Shown here piece by piece: positions 36,119-46,288 of a stretch of 64,000 nucleotides of DNA. The DNA lies in assembly GCF_008727925.1 (NCBI RefSeq), contig NZ_VTWT01000005.1, positions 248,001-312,000 on the forward strand, in the 5' to 3' direction. This stretch comes from Adhaeribacter soli. Lineage in GTDB: Bacteria; Bacteroidota; Bacteroidia; Cytophagales; Hymenobacteraceae. Positions within the stretch are counted from its first letter, which is position 1; each line of letters begins with the position of its first letter. Made by a program: the position numbers and the translations under genes. The notes under the pieces are model-generated. The model worked only from the letters and a program-made list of their open reading frames with translations, did not search any database and was not told the DNA's origin.

Positions 36119-37306
36119 TTATTTCAATTGTTCCAGGGCCAGCCAGGCCATTAAACCGCTGCCAATTTCCAGGGCATTTTCATCGATATCGAAGGTTGGC
36201 GTGTGCACGGAAGAAACAATGCCGCGGCTTTCGTTGCGGGTGCCTAAGCGGTAAAAACAGGCGGCCGTTTCCTGGGAATAATAAGCAAAGTCTTCCGCTG
36301 CCAACCACAGATCCAGATCTACCACGTTTTCTGCGCCTAAATATTGCTCCGCAGCTTCGCGGGCTTTGGCCGTCAGTTCCGGTTCGTTCTGCAGAAATGG
36401 ATAGCCTTTCAGGATCGTAAATTCACAGCTGCCGCCCATGGCTTCGGCCATTTCCTCCGCCATTTTTTTCATTTTAACGTGCGCTTCGGCCCGCCATTTT
36501 TCGTTCATCGTCCGGAAGGTGCCTTCCATTTTCACTTCGTCGGGAATTACGTTCGTAGCGCCGTTGGCCTGCACTTTCCCGAAAGATAAAACCGTCGGAA
36601 TTTTGGGACTGGCAACCCGACTCACGATCTGCTGCAAAGCCACCAGAATATGTGCTGAGATCAACACCGGGTCGATGTTCATTTCCGGAATGGCCGCGTG
36701 ACCGCCTTTGCCGCGTACGGTTACATAGATCTCATCAGCACTGGCCATGTACATGCCGCTCCGGAAACCTACTTTGCCGGTTTCCAAAAGCGGAAAAACG
36801 TGTTGGCCTAAAATAGCTTCCGGCACCGGATTCTGCAAAACGCCTTCTTTTATCATCAGGCTCGCGCCTCCCGGAAACTTTTCTTCCCCCGGCTGAAAAA
36901 TGAGTTTTACCGTTCCTTCGAATTCTTCCCTGAGCTGGCTTAAAATGCGGGCTGTTCCTAATAAAGAAGCCGTATGCGCATCGTGGCCGCAAGCATGCAT
37001 CACCCCTTCGTTTTTAGACTTGTAGTTTACTTCGTTCTTTTCAAAAATGGGTAAAGCATCCAGATCGGCGCGCAGGGCAATTACTTTTTTCTCCGGGTTC
37101 CGGCCTTTCAGCAATACCACCAGACCGGTTCCGGCCATGGTTTCCGCTTCCAGTCCGTAGCTTTGCAGCGTATTTTTTACAAATGCCGAAGTCTGAAATT
37201 CCTGGAAAGAAAGTTCGGGATTGGCGTGCAGGTGCTGGTGGATATTAACGGTTTCGGAAGCAAATTCAGAGGCAAGTTGCTTTACGCGGGCTTTCAGATC
37301 GGACAT
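36119..37306 (-). CDS. M20-family metal-dependent amidohydrolase
   Basis: This 395-residue enzyme resembles N-acyl-L-amino-acid amidohydrolase / IAA-amino-acid hydrolase. Metal-binding elements are MHACGHDAHTASLLG, the catalytic-base GEEKFPGGA region, LGQHVFP and the C-terminal VHTPTFDID. It would remove acyl groups from amino acids in the cytosol; exact substrate is unknown. It is a single gene. Immediately upstream is a TAATGTGCTAATT-type quasi-periodic string. Confidence 0.92.
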   Translation of the reverse strand: MSDLKARVKQLASEFASETVNIHQHLHANPELSFQEFQTSAFVKNTLQSYGLEAETMAGTGLVVLLKGRNPEKKVIALRADLDALPIFEKNEVNYKSKNEGVMHACGHDAHTASLLGTARILSQLREEFEGTVKLIFQPGEEKFPGGASLMIKEGVLQNPVPEAILGQHVFPLLETGKVGFRSGMYMASADEIYVTVRGKGGHAAIPEMNIDPVLISAHILVALQQIVSRVASPKIPTVLSFGKVQANGATNVIPDEVKMEGTFRTMNEKWRAEAHVKMKKMAEEMAEAMGGSCEFTILKGYPFLQNEPELTAKAREAAEQYLGAENVVDLDLWLAAEDFAYYSQETAACFYRLGTRNESRGIVSSVHTPTFDIDENALEIGSGLMAWLALEQLK

Positions 37307-37344
37307 TTTTTTAATGTGCTAATTTTTTAATGTGCTGATGTGCT

Positions 37345-37564
37345 ATTTTGTAGCGTAGGGTTTAAACCCTACACCGTCAACTTAAGGAATTATTGCTCTT
37401 TCAGACATCTATGTCTGAAAGTAAACTGCCGGGGACATCCTTGTCCCCGTATCTATACACGCGGACAAGGATGTCCGAATGGATATAGATGTCCGAAACA
37501 GCGATACCAGTTAATAATAATGCTTAAGTTGACGGCATTGGGTTTAAACCCTACGCTACAAAAA
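37345..37564. repeat. Foldback with about 41-bp arms
   Basis: Arms at 37345-37385 and 37523-37564 are reverse complements apart from a small mismatch patch, and each contains palindromic GGGTTTAAACCC. The loop carries further hairpins such as GGGGACATCC/TGTCCCC-type and TTTCAGACAT/ATGTCTGAAA. No gene lies in the 37307-37650 gap. Confidence 0.85.
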
Positions 37565-37568
37565 TAAT

Positions 37569-37600
37569 AAACCTCACAGCTAAATAAACTGTGAGGTTTC
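37569..37600 (-). terminator. Terminator of the SPOR lipoprotein gene
   Basis: AACCTCACAG (37570-37579) pairs with CTGTGAGGTT (37589-37598). A similar CCTCACAG hairpin terminates dapF near 44.8 kb. Confidence 0.75.
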
Positions 37601-37650
37601 AAGTTAAGATTTTTCTAAAAACAATAGCGTTTTCGGCTTAAAAACTATGC

Positions 37651-38193
37651 TTATCGCGGGCGGTTCACGTTTACCTGCTCGGCAATAATGGAGGCGTTCG
37701 GCACAATGTTGCGGATCTGTTGCAGGGCTTGGTTGGCTTCCATGCGGCTGTAGAAATCGCCGATCTTGAGCTTGAAGGTTGGTTGCACGTAGGTTAAATA
37801 ATCGCGTTCTTCCGGCATCTGGCCGATGATGGCTTTGCGCAAATCGAAGGCGGTTTTACGGTCGTTGCCGGTGTAGGCTAAGATCCGGTAGCCCTGGGCG
37901 TACTTGATATTTTTATTGGCATTGGCAACAGTATCGAGTAAAGATGCTACTTTTTCGTTTACATGATGCGTGGGCATTACTGACGCCGAAGCAGTCAGGT
38001 TTTCCGGCACGGCTGCTACTTTCGGCCGGTAGGCGCTCAGGTCTTCGGTTCTGCTTTTTTTGGCGCCGGCGGCTACCGTTTTAGCGCCGGAGGTTTTAGC
38101 ATTACCGGAAGTACCCGTAGCTTTAGAACCCGCACAGGCTGAAAAAATAGTGAGTAGTAAGGTTAATGCTAAGATCTGATACTGTTTTCTCAT
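37651..38193 (-). CDS. SPOR-domain lipoprotein
   Basis: This 180-residue protein begins with a lipoprotein signal (LTLLLTIFSAC, Cys20) and an Ala/Gly/Lys-rich linker. Residues about 100-175 form a SPOR domain (QGYRILAYTGNDRKTAFDLR and YVQPTFKLKIGDFYSRMEA), which binds denuded peptidoglycan glycans at division sites. It probably tethers the envelope or regulates wall remodelling. It is upstream-adjacent to nothing on the same strand except deoC/secA 70 bases away, so co-transcription with them is possible. Confidence 0.88.
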   Translation of the reverse strand: MRKQYQILALTLLLTIFSACAGSKATGTSGNAKTSGAKTVAAGAKKSRTEDLSAYRPKVAAVPENLTASASVMPTHHVNEKVASLLDTVANANKNIKYAQGYRILAYTGNDRKTAFDLRKAIIGQMPEERDYLTYVQPTFKLKIGDFYSRMEANQALQQIRNIVPNASIIAEQVNVNRPR

Positions 38194-38262
38194 TCCGAAG
38201 TATATTTTTTGTTCCGCCTGACAGCTGTTTCAGCTATCTCTTTTAAATCTGACTTTCCGGTT

Positions 38263-38916
38263 TTATGTTGCCATTAAAGCTACGCCGGAAGAAGTTCCTA
38301 AGCGATCGGCGCCGGCAACAATAAGTTCTAAGGCAAACTCCTTCGTTTTAATTCCGCCGGATGCTTTTATTTTAATATTTTCCGGAAGCGTTTCGCGCAT
38401 GATCCGGATATCTTCCACGCTGGCGCCGCGGCTCGAAAAACCGGTAGACGTTTTCACGTAATCTACGTTCGCTTCGGCACACATTTTACAGATGCGTACC
38501 AGTTCCTCCGGCGTAAGCAAAGCGGTTTCCACGATCACTTTCAGCACTGCATTTTTAAAGTGGCAAAGCGTGGAAAGCTGTTCGATCTCTTCCTGCACTT
38601 CGGCGTAATGCCCCGATTTGAAGGCGGCCACGTTAATGACCATGTCTATTTCGTTGGCGCCGTGCGCAAGGGCTTTGTGGGTCTCAAAAAACTTAACGTC
38701 CGTAAGCGAGTACCCAAGCGGGAACCCGATTACGGACGCTATTTTTACCGGCGTTTCGCCCAGGGCTTCTTTGGCCGTTTTCACGTAGCACGGGGGCACG
38801 CAAACGGCCGCGAAATTATAAGCCCTGGCTTCTTCGCACAATTTCTGAACCTGCTCCTGGGTGGCATCCGGCCGAAGCAGGGTGTGATCGATATAAGAAG
38901 CCAGGTTCAGGGTCAT
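38263..38916 (-). CDS. deoC: Deoxyribose-phosphate aldolase
   Basis: This 217-residue TIM-barrel enzyme cleaves 2-deoxyribose-5-phosphate to glyceraldehyde-3-phosphate and acetaldehyde in nucleoside salvage. The Schiff-base Lys is in VDYVKTSTGF, with SYIDHTLLRPDAT at the N-terminus and IKASGGIKTKEFA near the end. I chose the ATG at 38914-38916, directly before the conserved domain; a TTG 11 codons upstream would overlap secA. It follows secA by 11 bases. Confidence 0.95.
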   Translation of the reverse strand: MTLNLASYIDHTLLRPDATQEQVQKLCEEARAYNFAAVCVPPCYVKTAKEALGETPVKIASVIGFPLGYSLTDVKFFETHKALAHGANEIDMVINVAAFKSGHYAEVQEEIEQLSTLCHFKNAVLKVIVETALLTPEELVRICKMCAEANVDYVKTSTGFSSRGASVEDIRIMRETLPENIKIKASGGIKTKEFALELIVAGADRLGTSSGVALMAT

Positions 38917-38927
38917 TTTACAATAAA

Positions 38928-41900
38928 TTAGTCTTCGATCAGAACACAACGGTTATTCAGCACATCGTCTTCCACGCTCTTGTATTTCACGTCGCGAAGC
39001 ACTCTGCCGTCGGCGTACTGTACGCTCACTTTGTCGTTACGGTTGGCCACTTTGGTAGCGCGCACCGGCGTTTGCTTCGGGGCTTCCGGCATTACCTGCT
39101 CCGGGGCAAAATCTTCCGGACCGGCACCCAGTGAGTCTAAACCAGATTCTTTCTCCAGCTTCAGCTTTGGTTGCGGTGCGCGCACCTGTTCCGGCGCGGC
39201 GTGCACTTCCTGCTCCTGCTGCACCGGAATGTCGGCGCGGGAAAGGAAAGCTACTGATTCTTCGTTCACTTTACCGATCATGCGTTTGAACAACTCGAAG
39301 GATTCGAATTTGTAAACCAAAAGCGGGTCTTTCTGCTCGTAAACGGCATTCTGTACCGATTGCTTCAGGTCGTCCATCTGGCGAAGGTGCTGGGTCCAGG
39401 CCTGATCGATGGTGTTCAGCACTACAATTTTCTCCATGGCCTTGATCAGCTCTTTCGAACGGCTCTGGAACGCTTTTTCCAGGTTGGCCACTACCGAAAT
39501 AGTTTGCTTCCCATCGGAGAACGGCACGGCAATGTTCTGGATATGCGGGCCGCTGTTGATGTGAATATCGGTAATGATCGGGAAAGAATGCTCCTGAATA
39601 TGGGCGTTCTTGGCCAAGTAATGCTGCAGGGCTTCGTCGTACAAACGCTGGGTCAGTACTTCGGCTGGCTGGCTGGTCAGTTCGGCGGCGGTAATAGTGG
39701 TATCGAAACCGAAAACCCGGATCACATTCAACTCGAAGTTTTCGAAATTATTGAGCAGTTTGTTGTTGAGCACAATATCCTCGCTGGCGTCGAAGATCAT
39801 GTTCCAGATATCGAGTTCCAGACGTTCGCCGTGCAGGGCGTTGCGGCGGCGTTTGTAAACCACCTCGCGTTGCGCGTTCATCACGTCGTCGTACTCAAGC
39901 AAGCGCTTACGCGTTCCGAAGTTGTTTTCTTCTACTTTTTTCTGAGCTCTTTCAATGGAGCTGGAGATCATAGAGTGCTGAATTACTTCGCCTTCCTCTA
40001 AGCCCATGCGGTCCATTAAACGCGCAATCCGGTCCGAGCCGAACAAACGCATCAGGTTGTCTTCCAGGGAAACAAAGAACTGCGAAGAACCCGGGTCACC
40101 CTGACGGCCGGCACGACCACGCAACTGGCGGTCTACGCGGCGCGATTCGTGACGCTCAGTACCGATAATGGCCAGACCGCCGGCAGCTTTACTTTCCGGA
40201 GCCAGCTTAATGTCAGTACCCCGACCAGCCATGTTGGTAGCAATGGTAACGGTGCCCGGCTTACCGGCTTCGGCTACAATTTCAGCTTCGCGCTGGTGGT
40301 GCTTGGCGTTCAGAACCTGGTGGTTGATGCCACGCATTTTCAGCATACGGCTTACCAGTTCCGAAATTTCTACCGAGGTAGTACCTACCAGTACCGGACG
40401 TCCGATTTTGGTTAGTTCTACAATTTCGTCAGCAACGGCATTGAATTTCTCGCGAACGGTTTTGTAAACTTTATCGTGGCGGTCGTCGCGGGAAATAACG
40501 CGGTTGGTTGGAATTACTACAACGTCCAGTTTATAAATTTCCCAGAACTCGCCGGCTTCGGTTTCAGCCGTACCGGTCATACCGCAAAGTTTGTGGTACA
40601 TCCGGAAATAGTTCTGCAACGTTACCGTAGCGTAGGTTTGCGTGGCATCTTCTACGCGCACGTTTTCTTTCGCTTCAATGGCCTGGTGCAAACCGTCGGA
40701 GTAACGGCGCCCTTCCATTACGCGGCCGGTCTGCTCGTCTACAATTTTAACTTTCTGGTTATCGGTTACAATGTATTCGGTATCTTTTTCGAATAAGGTG
40801 TAAGCCTTCAGCAACTGGTTAATGGTGTGAATGCGCTGCGACTTCTCAGAAAAATCATCCAGGAGCTTATCCTTGGCATGTACTTTTTCTTCGTGGGTAA
40901 GCTCTTTGTTGTTTTCGATGTGCGCAATCTCCATCCCGATGTCCGGCATGATGAAGAAGTGCGGGTCTTCGCCCTGACCGGTAATTAAATCGATCCCTTT
41001 TTCGGTAAGCTCGATCTGGTTGTTCTTTTCGTCGATGGTAAAGAACAGCGGCTTATCGGCTTCCGGCATCTGGCGCGAGTTGTCCTGCAGGTAGAAGTTC
41101 TCGGTTTTCTGAAGTACGGCCCGAACGCCGGTTTCGCTTAAGAATTTGATAAGCGGTTTGTTTTTAGGCAGGCCGCGGTACGCGCGGAATAAAGCCAGGC
41201 CACCTTCTTTGTCGTTTCCTTCCTTGATCAGTTTTTTGGCTTCAACCAATAAGTTATTTACGAGCTTTTTCTGCGCTTCCACCAGCATAGCAATGCGTGG
41301 TTTCAGGACGTAGAATTCGTGTTCATCGCCACGCGGTACCGGCCCGGAAATGATCAAAGGCGTACGCGCATCATCGATCAATACGGAGTCAACCTCATCG
41401 ACCATGGCGAAGTGGTGCTTGCGCTGTACCAGTTCTTCCGGGTCGCGGGCCATATTGTCGCGGAGGTAATCGAAGCCGAATTCGTTGTTGGTGCCGTAGG
41501 TGATATCGGCCTGGTAGGCGCGGCGGCGGGCATCGGAGTTCGGCTGGTGCTTGTCGATGCAATCGAGGGTAAGACCGTGGAATTCGAAAAGCGGCGCCAT
41601 CCATTCGGAGTCACGCTTGGCCAGGTAATCGTTTACGGTTACTACGTGCACGCCGCGCTTGGCAAGGGCATTTAAGAAGGCCGGTAAGGTTGCCACTAAG
41701 GTCTTGCCTTCACCGGTCGCCATTTCGGCAATTTTACCCATGTGCAGCACCGTACCACCGATCAGCTGTACGTCGTAATGGAGCATGTCCCACACTACTT
41801 CAGAGCCGGCGGCCATCCAGCGGTTATGCCAAACCGCTTTGTCGCCTTCTATCTGAACGTTTGGTTTGCGGGAAGCAAATTCGCGGTCCAGCTCGGTGGC

Positions 41901-42305
41901 GGTTACGGTTAATTTATGGTTTTCTTTGTAACGACGGGCGGTATCTTTTACAATGGCAAAAGCCTGGGGCAATACTTCTAACAGCACTACTTCCAGGTCT
42001 TTGTTGCGCTGTTTTTCCAGCTCGTCGATTTGGGTGAATATATTTTCTTTCTGGGTAATATCCAGGTTGGTATCATTCTGAACCTGCGCGTGCAAGCCGG
42101 CAATCTGGTCGTCGATGCCTTTGAGGCGTTCGTCGATAATTGCTTTTACTTCGGCCGTGCGCTGGCGGAGTTGGTCGTCGGATAAGCCGGCCAGTTTGGC
42201 GTACTCTTCGTTGGTACGCGCTACGTAGGGCATTACTTCTTTAATATCCCGCTCCGACTTCGTGCCAAACAACTTCGCGACGGTTTTTCCGATAAAATCG
42301 AACAT
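38928..42305 (-). CDS. secA: Preprotein translocase ATPase SecA
   Basis: This 1125-residue motor drives protein export through SecYEG. Signatures include [21 protein letters not shown]-type Walker A region, [20 protein letters not shown] (Walker B) and [12 protein letters not shown] with [18 protein letters not shown]. It is longer than the roughly 900-residue E. coli protein, with an extended N-terminal region and insertions, as usual in Bacteroidota. The C-terminus lacks the Cys-rich SEC-C zinc motif. A good -7 motif lies 35 bases before the ATG. Confidence 0.98.
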   Translation of the reverse strand: MFDFIGKTVAKLFGTKSERDIKEVMPYVARTNEEYAKLAGLSDDQLRQRTAEVKAIIDERLKGIDDQIAGLHAQVQNDTNLDITQKENIFTQIDELEKQRNKDLEVVLLEVLPQAFAIVKDTARRYKENHKLTVTATELDREFASRKPNVQIEGDKAVWHNRWMAAGSEVVWDMLHYDVQLIGGTVLHMGKIAEMATGEGKTLVATLPAFLNALAKRGVHVVTVNDYLAKRDSEWMAPLFEFHGLTLDCIDKHQPNSDARRRAYQADITYGTNNEFGFDYLRDNMARDPEELVQRKHHFAMVDEVDSVLIDDARTPLIISGPVPRGDEHEFYVLKPRIAMLVEAQKKLVNNLLVEAKKLIKEGNDKEGGLALFRAYRGLPKNKPLIKFLSETGVRAVLQKTENFYLQDNSRQMPEADKPLFFTIDEKNNQIELTEKGIDLITGQGEDPHFFIMPDIGMEIAHIENNKELTHEEKVHAKDKLLDDFSEKSQRIHTINQLLKAYTLFEKDTEYIVTDNQKVKIVDEQTGRVMEGRRYSDGLHQAIEAKENVRVEDATQTYATVTLQNYFRMYHKLCGMTGTAETEAGEFWEIYKLDVVVIPTNRVISRDDRHDKVYKTVREKFNAVADEIVELTKIGRPVLVGTTSVEISELVSRMLKMRGINHQVLNAKHHQREAEIVAEAGKPGTVTIATNMAGRGTDIKLAPESKAAGGLAIIGTERHESRRVDRQLRGRAGRQGDPGSSQFFVSLEDNLMRLFGSDRIARLMDRMGLEEGEVIQHSMISSSIERAQKKVEENNFGTRKRLLEYDDVMNAQREVVYKRRRNALHGERLELDIWNMIFDASEDIVLNNKLLNNFENFELNVIRVFGFDTTITAAELTSQPAEVLTQRLYDEALQHYLAKNAHIQEHSFPIITDIHINSGPHIQNIAVPFSDGKQTISVVANLEKAFQSRSKELIKAMEKIVVLNTIDQAWTQHLRQMDDLKQSVQNAVYEQKDPLLVYKFESFELFKRMIGKVNEESVAFLSRADIPVQQEQEVHAAPEQVRAPQPKLKLEKESGLDSLGAGPEDFAPEQVMPEAPKQTPVRATKVANRNDKVSVQYADGRVLRDVKYKSVEDDVLNNRCVLIED

Positions 42306-42339
42306 TTTGTCTTTTATTTAGTATTCTCTAGATTAATCT

Positions 42340-42347
42340 CAAAAATA
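42340..42347 (-). promoter_or_regulatory. -7 promoter element of secA
   Basis: The minus strand reads TATTTTTG, matching TAnnTTTG, with an expected leader of about 30 bases. The remaining gap to 42724 shows no further gene or clear repeat. Confidence 0.5.
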
Positions 42348-42724
42348 AAGGGTATTTCCGAAATATGGAAGCAAGCCACTCGAAAACAATGCCATAAAGG
42401 CCAAAAGCCCCAGGTTATGACAAACTTGCGGCTTTTCCCAGAAATTACAACAACTTTTACCGAAAATTTATTCCTTTTTATTATTTAACAGCTCTTTTTA
42501 CTAATTAACTTTTTGAGCATCAACCCCTAGCATTTTAGCGGCCTAATTTCTGATATTCCTGACAAAATGCAACCCCGAAGCTACCCAGGTTGGCAGAACA
42601 AGTGTAATTCCGTATCAGAAACCTGCAATTCCGGCTTCTTTTTATCAGGAATTTATGCTAAATTTTTTCCGTATTCACTCCAAGACCGGCTGAAGCAGGT
42701 TAGGTCATATCAGACAAAAGCAGC

Positions 42725-43969
42725 TTACATTTCTTTTTCGGACCAGGCGATCCGCATTAAAGTAACCATGTTGTACCAGGTTTTATCCCAGGAAATGTTG
42801 CTTAAAAAGGCGTCGGTTTTTTGTTGCCATTCCCTATCGTTTTTCTGAAGAAAAGCCTTTTCAATAGCCGCTTCAAATTCCCCGGCGTTGCCGGCGATCT
42901 GCACCAACCCATTTTCGCCGTAAGGCTTTACCACATCCCGGATCGGGGTGGAAACTACGGGTTTGCCGGCAGCTAAGTATTCGGGCGTTTTGGCGGGGTT
43001 GTTGAACCGGGTAAATTCATTTTCCACGATCGGCAAAAGGGCAACCTCCCAACCGGCCAGATACGCGGGAAGCTCTTCGTATTTCCGGCTGCCCAGGTAA
43101 TGAATGTTCTGCCTTTACGGCAAGGTTTCCGGCGCGCGGTTTACTACCGGGCCGATAATTACGAATTGCCAGTCTGGCCGGGCAGTTGCTAATTCTCCCA
43201 GCAATTCCGCATCGAAGCGTTCGTCGATCACGCCAAAAAAGCCCAGGCGCGGAAAGGGAATTTGCTGCTGATCTTCGGGCTCCGGCAGGTATTCCCGGGC
43301 GGCTGCAAAATGGCTGAAATCGATGCTGCTCGGGAAAGCGTAAACTTCCGGGTGAATGCTTTTTTTGGCTTCGTACAAACTCCGGCCACCGGTAAAAATA
43401 ACGTCGGCTTTTTTGAACAATTCAATCTCCAGTTCCCGCAAGCGCGGCGCGGGATAAGAAGCAGCCGGCTCATCCATGCAATCGTAGATGGTGAGTTCGG
43501 GTTTTAAATGGCGGGTTATTTCCAAGGCCACGGGTGTATAATACCAGAGCATAAACCGGGTAACCCCCTGCTCCGCTAAAAAGGAATCCAAAAGTTCCTG
43601 CTGAATGGTGGCGGCCTGTTCGGGCGATAAATGAACGGGTAAATGCGCCACCAGCACCGTGATGTTTTCGCCGCGGGTAGTCAGGTTGAAGTGGGGTTTG
43701 GCATTAGCGTAGAAAACCGGTTCTTCGATGTAAAAAATGCGCGCGTGCCGGGCAAAACGGGTGAGCAAATGCTGAGGCCGCCGGTACACCAGATCCCACC
43801 GCAAATGCGAGAGGCAGATCAGGTCCGGCAGGTTATTCAGAAATTCGTTTAAACTGGCCGGCTTTTTCGGAAGCGGTGCTTCGGTAAGGCTGGCCGGGTT
43901 TTTCCAGACAGTAAGATCGAATGGCAAAGCCGCTGGCCCTTCCATGAATTCGTGTTCATTTATTTTCAT
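42725..43969 (-). pseudogene. Glycosyltransferase interrupted by an in-frame TAA
   Basis: Residues 1-284 encode the N-terminal part of a GT-B fold transferase (LSHLRWDLVYRRPQHLL, YDCMDEPAA, DVIFTGGRSLYE, PSSIDFSHF, RLGFFGVIDERFD). At 43115-43117 a TAA interrupts the protein directly after ETLP. Reading on in the same frame gives RQNIHYLGSRKYEELPAYLA, GWEVALLPIVENEF and the classical C-terminal nucleotide-sugar region (NPAKTPEYLAAGKPVVST) to the true end at 42725. Sequence on both sides is well conserved, so this is a single recent nonsense change or sequencing error. The 103-residue downstream reading frame begins at an internal ATG. The likely role was surface glycan synthesis. Confidence 0.85.
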
Positions 43970-44192
43970 ACGGAAGCGTTTAGGAGTGAACAGAAAATTT
44001 AGATTTTAGAAAGCCTGTAAATAAAGAAAACAAGAATGACTCCGGATAGAATTGAAATACGGCTGTTAAGGGGAAAGGCTGCAAACCATCCGCACCCATT
44101 TGCCAACCTCCTTTTTAAAGAAGTAAAGCAGGGTTGCCGGGAAGCAAATAAGGAATTCGTTTATCGTTCACACTCGGACACGTTGGCCAACT

Positions 44193-44720
44193 TCAGGATT
44201 GTTCCGAGAAAAGATACTGAAACTCAACTACATCTTTCCAGCCTTCTGCTGTGCGGAGCCAGTCTTTCCTGAGGCCGCATTCCACAAAACCGGACTTGCG
44301 AAAAAGCTGCAGACTGGCAACGTTATCGGCCGGAATGGAGGAGTATAACTGGTGCAGGTTCAGGTACTGGCGGCCGTAGGCTTTGAGCAGGTTCAGGGCT
44401 TCTGAAGCATACTGTTTTTGCCGGAAGTCCGGCAGCACGCTAATGCCCACCCCGGCCCGTAAATGCAGGGGCTCGAAATCATACAGGTCGATGGTTCCGG
44501 CCGCGCCGTGCCCTTTTGCATCGATCACCAACCGGAGCTGGCGCGTTTCATAAATATCGGCAGCCGCGTTATCGAGGTACTTTTGCAGTACGAATTTAGA
44601 ATAGGGGGAAGTGGTATTGCTTACTTCCCAAACCGAAACATCGTTCTCCAGTTCGTACAGCAACTCCAGATCGGTTGGTTCAAGCGCCCGCAAGCTTATT
44701 TTATCTGATGCCAGGAACAT
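44193..44720 (-). CDS. GNAT-family N-acetyltransferase
   Basis: This 175-residue cytosolic protein has the RimJ/SpeG-like GNAT fold: ISLRALEPTDLELLYELEND at the start, VGISVLPDFRQKQYASEAL with the acetyl-CoA pyrophosphate loop (QKQYAS), and NVASLQLFRKSGF. It acetylates an amine, but substrate (protein N-terminus, polyamine or other) is unknown. It is a single gene flanked by hairpins and a TTAATTGTTAATTGC string upstream. Confidence 0.9.
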   Translation of the reverse strand: MFLASDKISLRALEPTDLELLYELENDVSVWEVSNTTSPYSKFVLQKYLDNAAADIYETRQLRLVIDAKGHGAAGTIDLYDFEPLHLRAGVGISVLPDFRQKQYASEALNLLKAYGRQYLNLHQLYSSIPADNVASLQLFRKSGFVECGLRKDWLRTAEGWKDVVEFQYLFSEQS

Positions 44721-44788
44721 GGAAATTGTTTAATTGTTAATTGCTGATTGTTAATTGTTTGAATAGTGAAAGAGGGCTAGTTTTCAGT

Positions 44789-44822
44789 AAAACCTCACAG
44801 GTTTCGGAAACCTGTGAGGTTT
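44789..44822 (-). terminator. Terminator of dapF
   Basis: AAACCTCACAGGTTT pairs with AAACCTGTGAGGTTT in a near-perfect 15-bp stem; the T tail is modest. CAAATTTCCAAATCTTC-type repeats lie between it and the dapF stop. Confidence 0.7.
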
Positions 44823-44897
44823 GGAGGTTATCCGAAGTCAGATTCTTTATAAGACACGGGCATTTCCTCATTTTCAAATTTCCAAATCTTCAAATTG

Positions 44898-45671
44898 TCA
44901 AATCTCCACCTCGCCTTTAAAAACCTGTTCGGCGGGGCCGGTTAGGTAGATATCGGTAAAATGTTCGCTTTGCTTTTTAAACGACACTTCCAATTTGCCG
45001 CCGGGCGTTTCGATAGTTACCGGACTTTGAACGCCGCGCAAAGAGGCCGCTATAGCGGTAGCCGTTACGCCGGTGCCACAGGAATAGGTTTCGTCTTCTA
45101 CGCCGCGTTCGTAGGTGCGAATATAAAGGCTTTTATCGGGGCGTTCTTCGGCGAAATTTACGTTCGTACCTTCCTGTTTGAACCGTTCGTTGTAGCGGAT
45201 GGTGCGGCCTTTTTCATAGACGTTTTCTTCAGCTACATTCTGGCCAAACGTTACGTAATGCGGCGAGCCGGTATTCAGGTAATAGAAATCTGTTCCGCAT
45301 TCAATGCTGGTGACTTCGTTCATTTTCAGGGAAACTAAACCGTTTTCTACCGTTGCTTCATGGTCGCCGTCGGCTGCTAAGAAGTGTGTTTTATTCTGAA
45401 TTACGCCTAAGAACCTGGCGAATGCTACCGTACAACGGCCGCCGTTTCCGCACATGGAGCCCGGCCGGCCGTCGGCGTTGTAGTACACCATTTCGAAATC
45501 GTAACCGTCTTTGTTCCGGAGCAGGATCAGGCCGTCGGCGCCAATACCGAACCGACGGTCGCAAAGCCGTTTTACGAGGTCGTAATTCTGAGCCGGGAAT
45601 TTTTCTTCACGATCGTCGATCATTACGAAGTCGTTGCCGGTACCCTGGTATTTGTGGAATTGTATGGTCAT
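44898..45671 (-). CDS. dapF: Diaminopimelate epimerase
   Basis: This 257-residue enzyme converts LL- to meso-diaminopimelate for lysine and peptidoglycan synthesis. Both catalytic cysteines are present, in PGSMCGNGGRC and ETYSCGTGVTA, with QGTGNDFVMIDDRE at the N-terminus. Length is normal. It is near but not clearly co-transcribed with the small hypothetical gene upstream. Confidence 0.97.
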   Translation of the reverse strand: MTIQFHKYQGTGNDFVMIDDREEKFPAQNYDLVKRLCDRRFGIGADGLILLRNKDGYDFEMVYYNADGRPGSMCGNGGRCTVAFARFLGVIQNKTHFLAADGDHEATVENGLVSLKMNEVTSIECGTDFYYLNTGSPHYVTFGQNVAEENVYEKGRTIRYNERFKQEGTNVNFAEERPDKSLYIRTYERGVEDETYSCGTGVTATAIAASLRGVQSPVTIETPGGKLEVSFKKQSEHFTDIYLTGPAEQVFKGEVEI

Positions 45672-45726
45672 CTACTAGTGTGAAAAATGGTATTGAAATA
45701 GGTTAAGGGTAAGTTCAAAAGCTTTT

Positions 45727-46155
45727 CTAAATTTCTTCCGTACCGATAATAAACCTTATTTCTTTACAATTAACTCTTATTACTTGATCATTTTGAAAAA
45801 GGTAAAGTATATCATCTTTATTATGTGGCATACTTTGACCAATTATACTGTCATTCGTAATGCGGTCCGAGGAGGGAAAAAAGGTAATATCACTTAAACA
45901 GGTATCTTCCGATGTCTGTGAAAGCGGATTTCTGGGAGTGATATTTAAATAATTAACCTCAAAATGAATTAGAGCAAACTGTGGCAATTCATCTGAATTA
46001 ACCCAATCACCAGCAGACTTAATCCACTTCAAAATTAACGTCTGAGTTTCTACTTTATATTCAAAACCAAGAAAATTAAAATTATTGTGAACATCGATGT
46101 GCCTGCCTTCGAAACTTATAGCATAGTTATCTACTAATTGAAAATTTACTTTCAT
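45727..46155 (-). CDS. Hypothetical protein, A+T-rich
   Basis: This 142-residue soluble protein is not recognised. It contains short beta-rich phrases (ISFEGRHIDVHNN, YKVETQTLILKW) and a C-terminal QVIRVNCKEIRFIIG; no signal peptide, membrane segment or catalytic motif is seen. Composition is more A+T-rich than dapF and the methyltransferase on either side, so it may be an acquired orphan. It could share a transcript with dapF (55 bases). Confidence 0.7.
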   Translation of the reverse strand: MKVNFQLVDNYAISFEGRHIDVHNNFNFLGFEYKVETQTLILKWIKSAGDWVNSDELPQFALIHFEVNYLNITPRNPLSQTSEDTCLSDITFFPSSDRITNDSIIGQSMPHNKDDILYLFQNDQVIRVNCKEIRFIIGTEEI

Positions 46156-46245
46156 TCTAATTAAATGACTTGCCTCTTGTCACAATCGCAAGTTCCGCAA
46201 TTTTCAACCAAATAACGAACAACAAGCAACCAACAACGAAATTAC

Positions 46246-46253
46246 TACCTTTG
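46246..46253 (+). promoter_or_regulatory. -7 promoter element of the methyltransferase operon
   Basis: TACCTTTG matches TAnnTTTG, 35 bases before the ATG. An AACAAGCAACCAACAACG string precedes it. Confidence 0.55.
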
Positions 46254-46288
46254 CGCAACGTTTTGCAGAAAATTTACGACCTACTTAT

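Noticed and set aside
42725-43969. Two separate glycosyltransferase genes or a frameshift
   Set aside because: Both parts are in the same frame with family motifs running directly up to and on from one TAA. This is a nonsense codon, not a frameshift or gene pair. TAA also argues against selenocysteine or pyrrolysine recoding.
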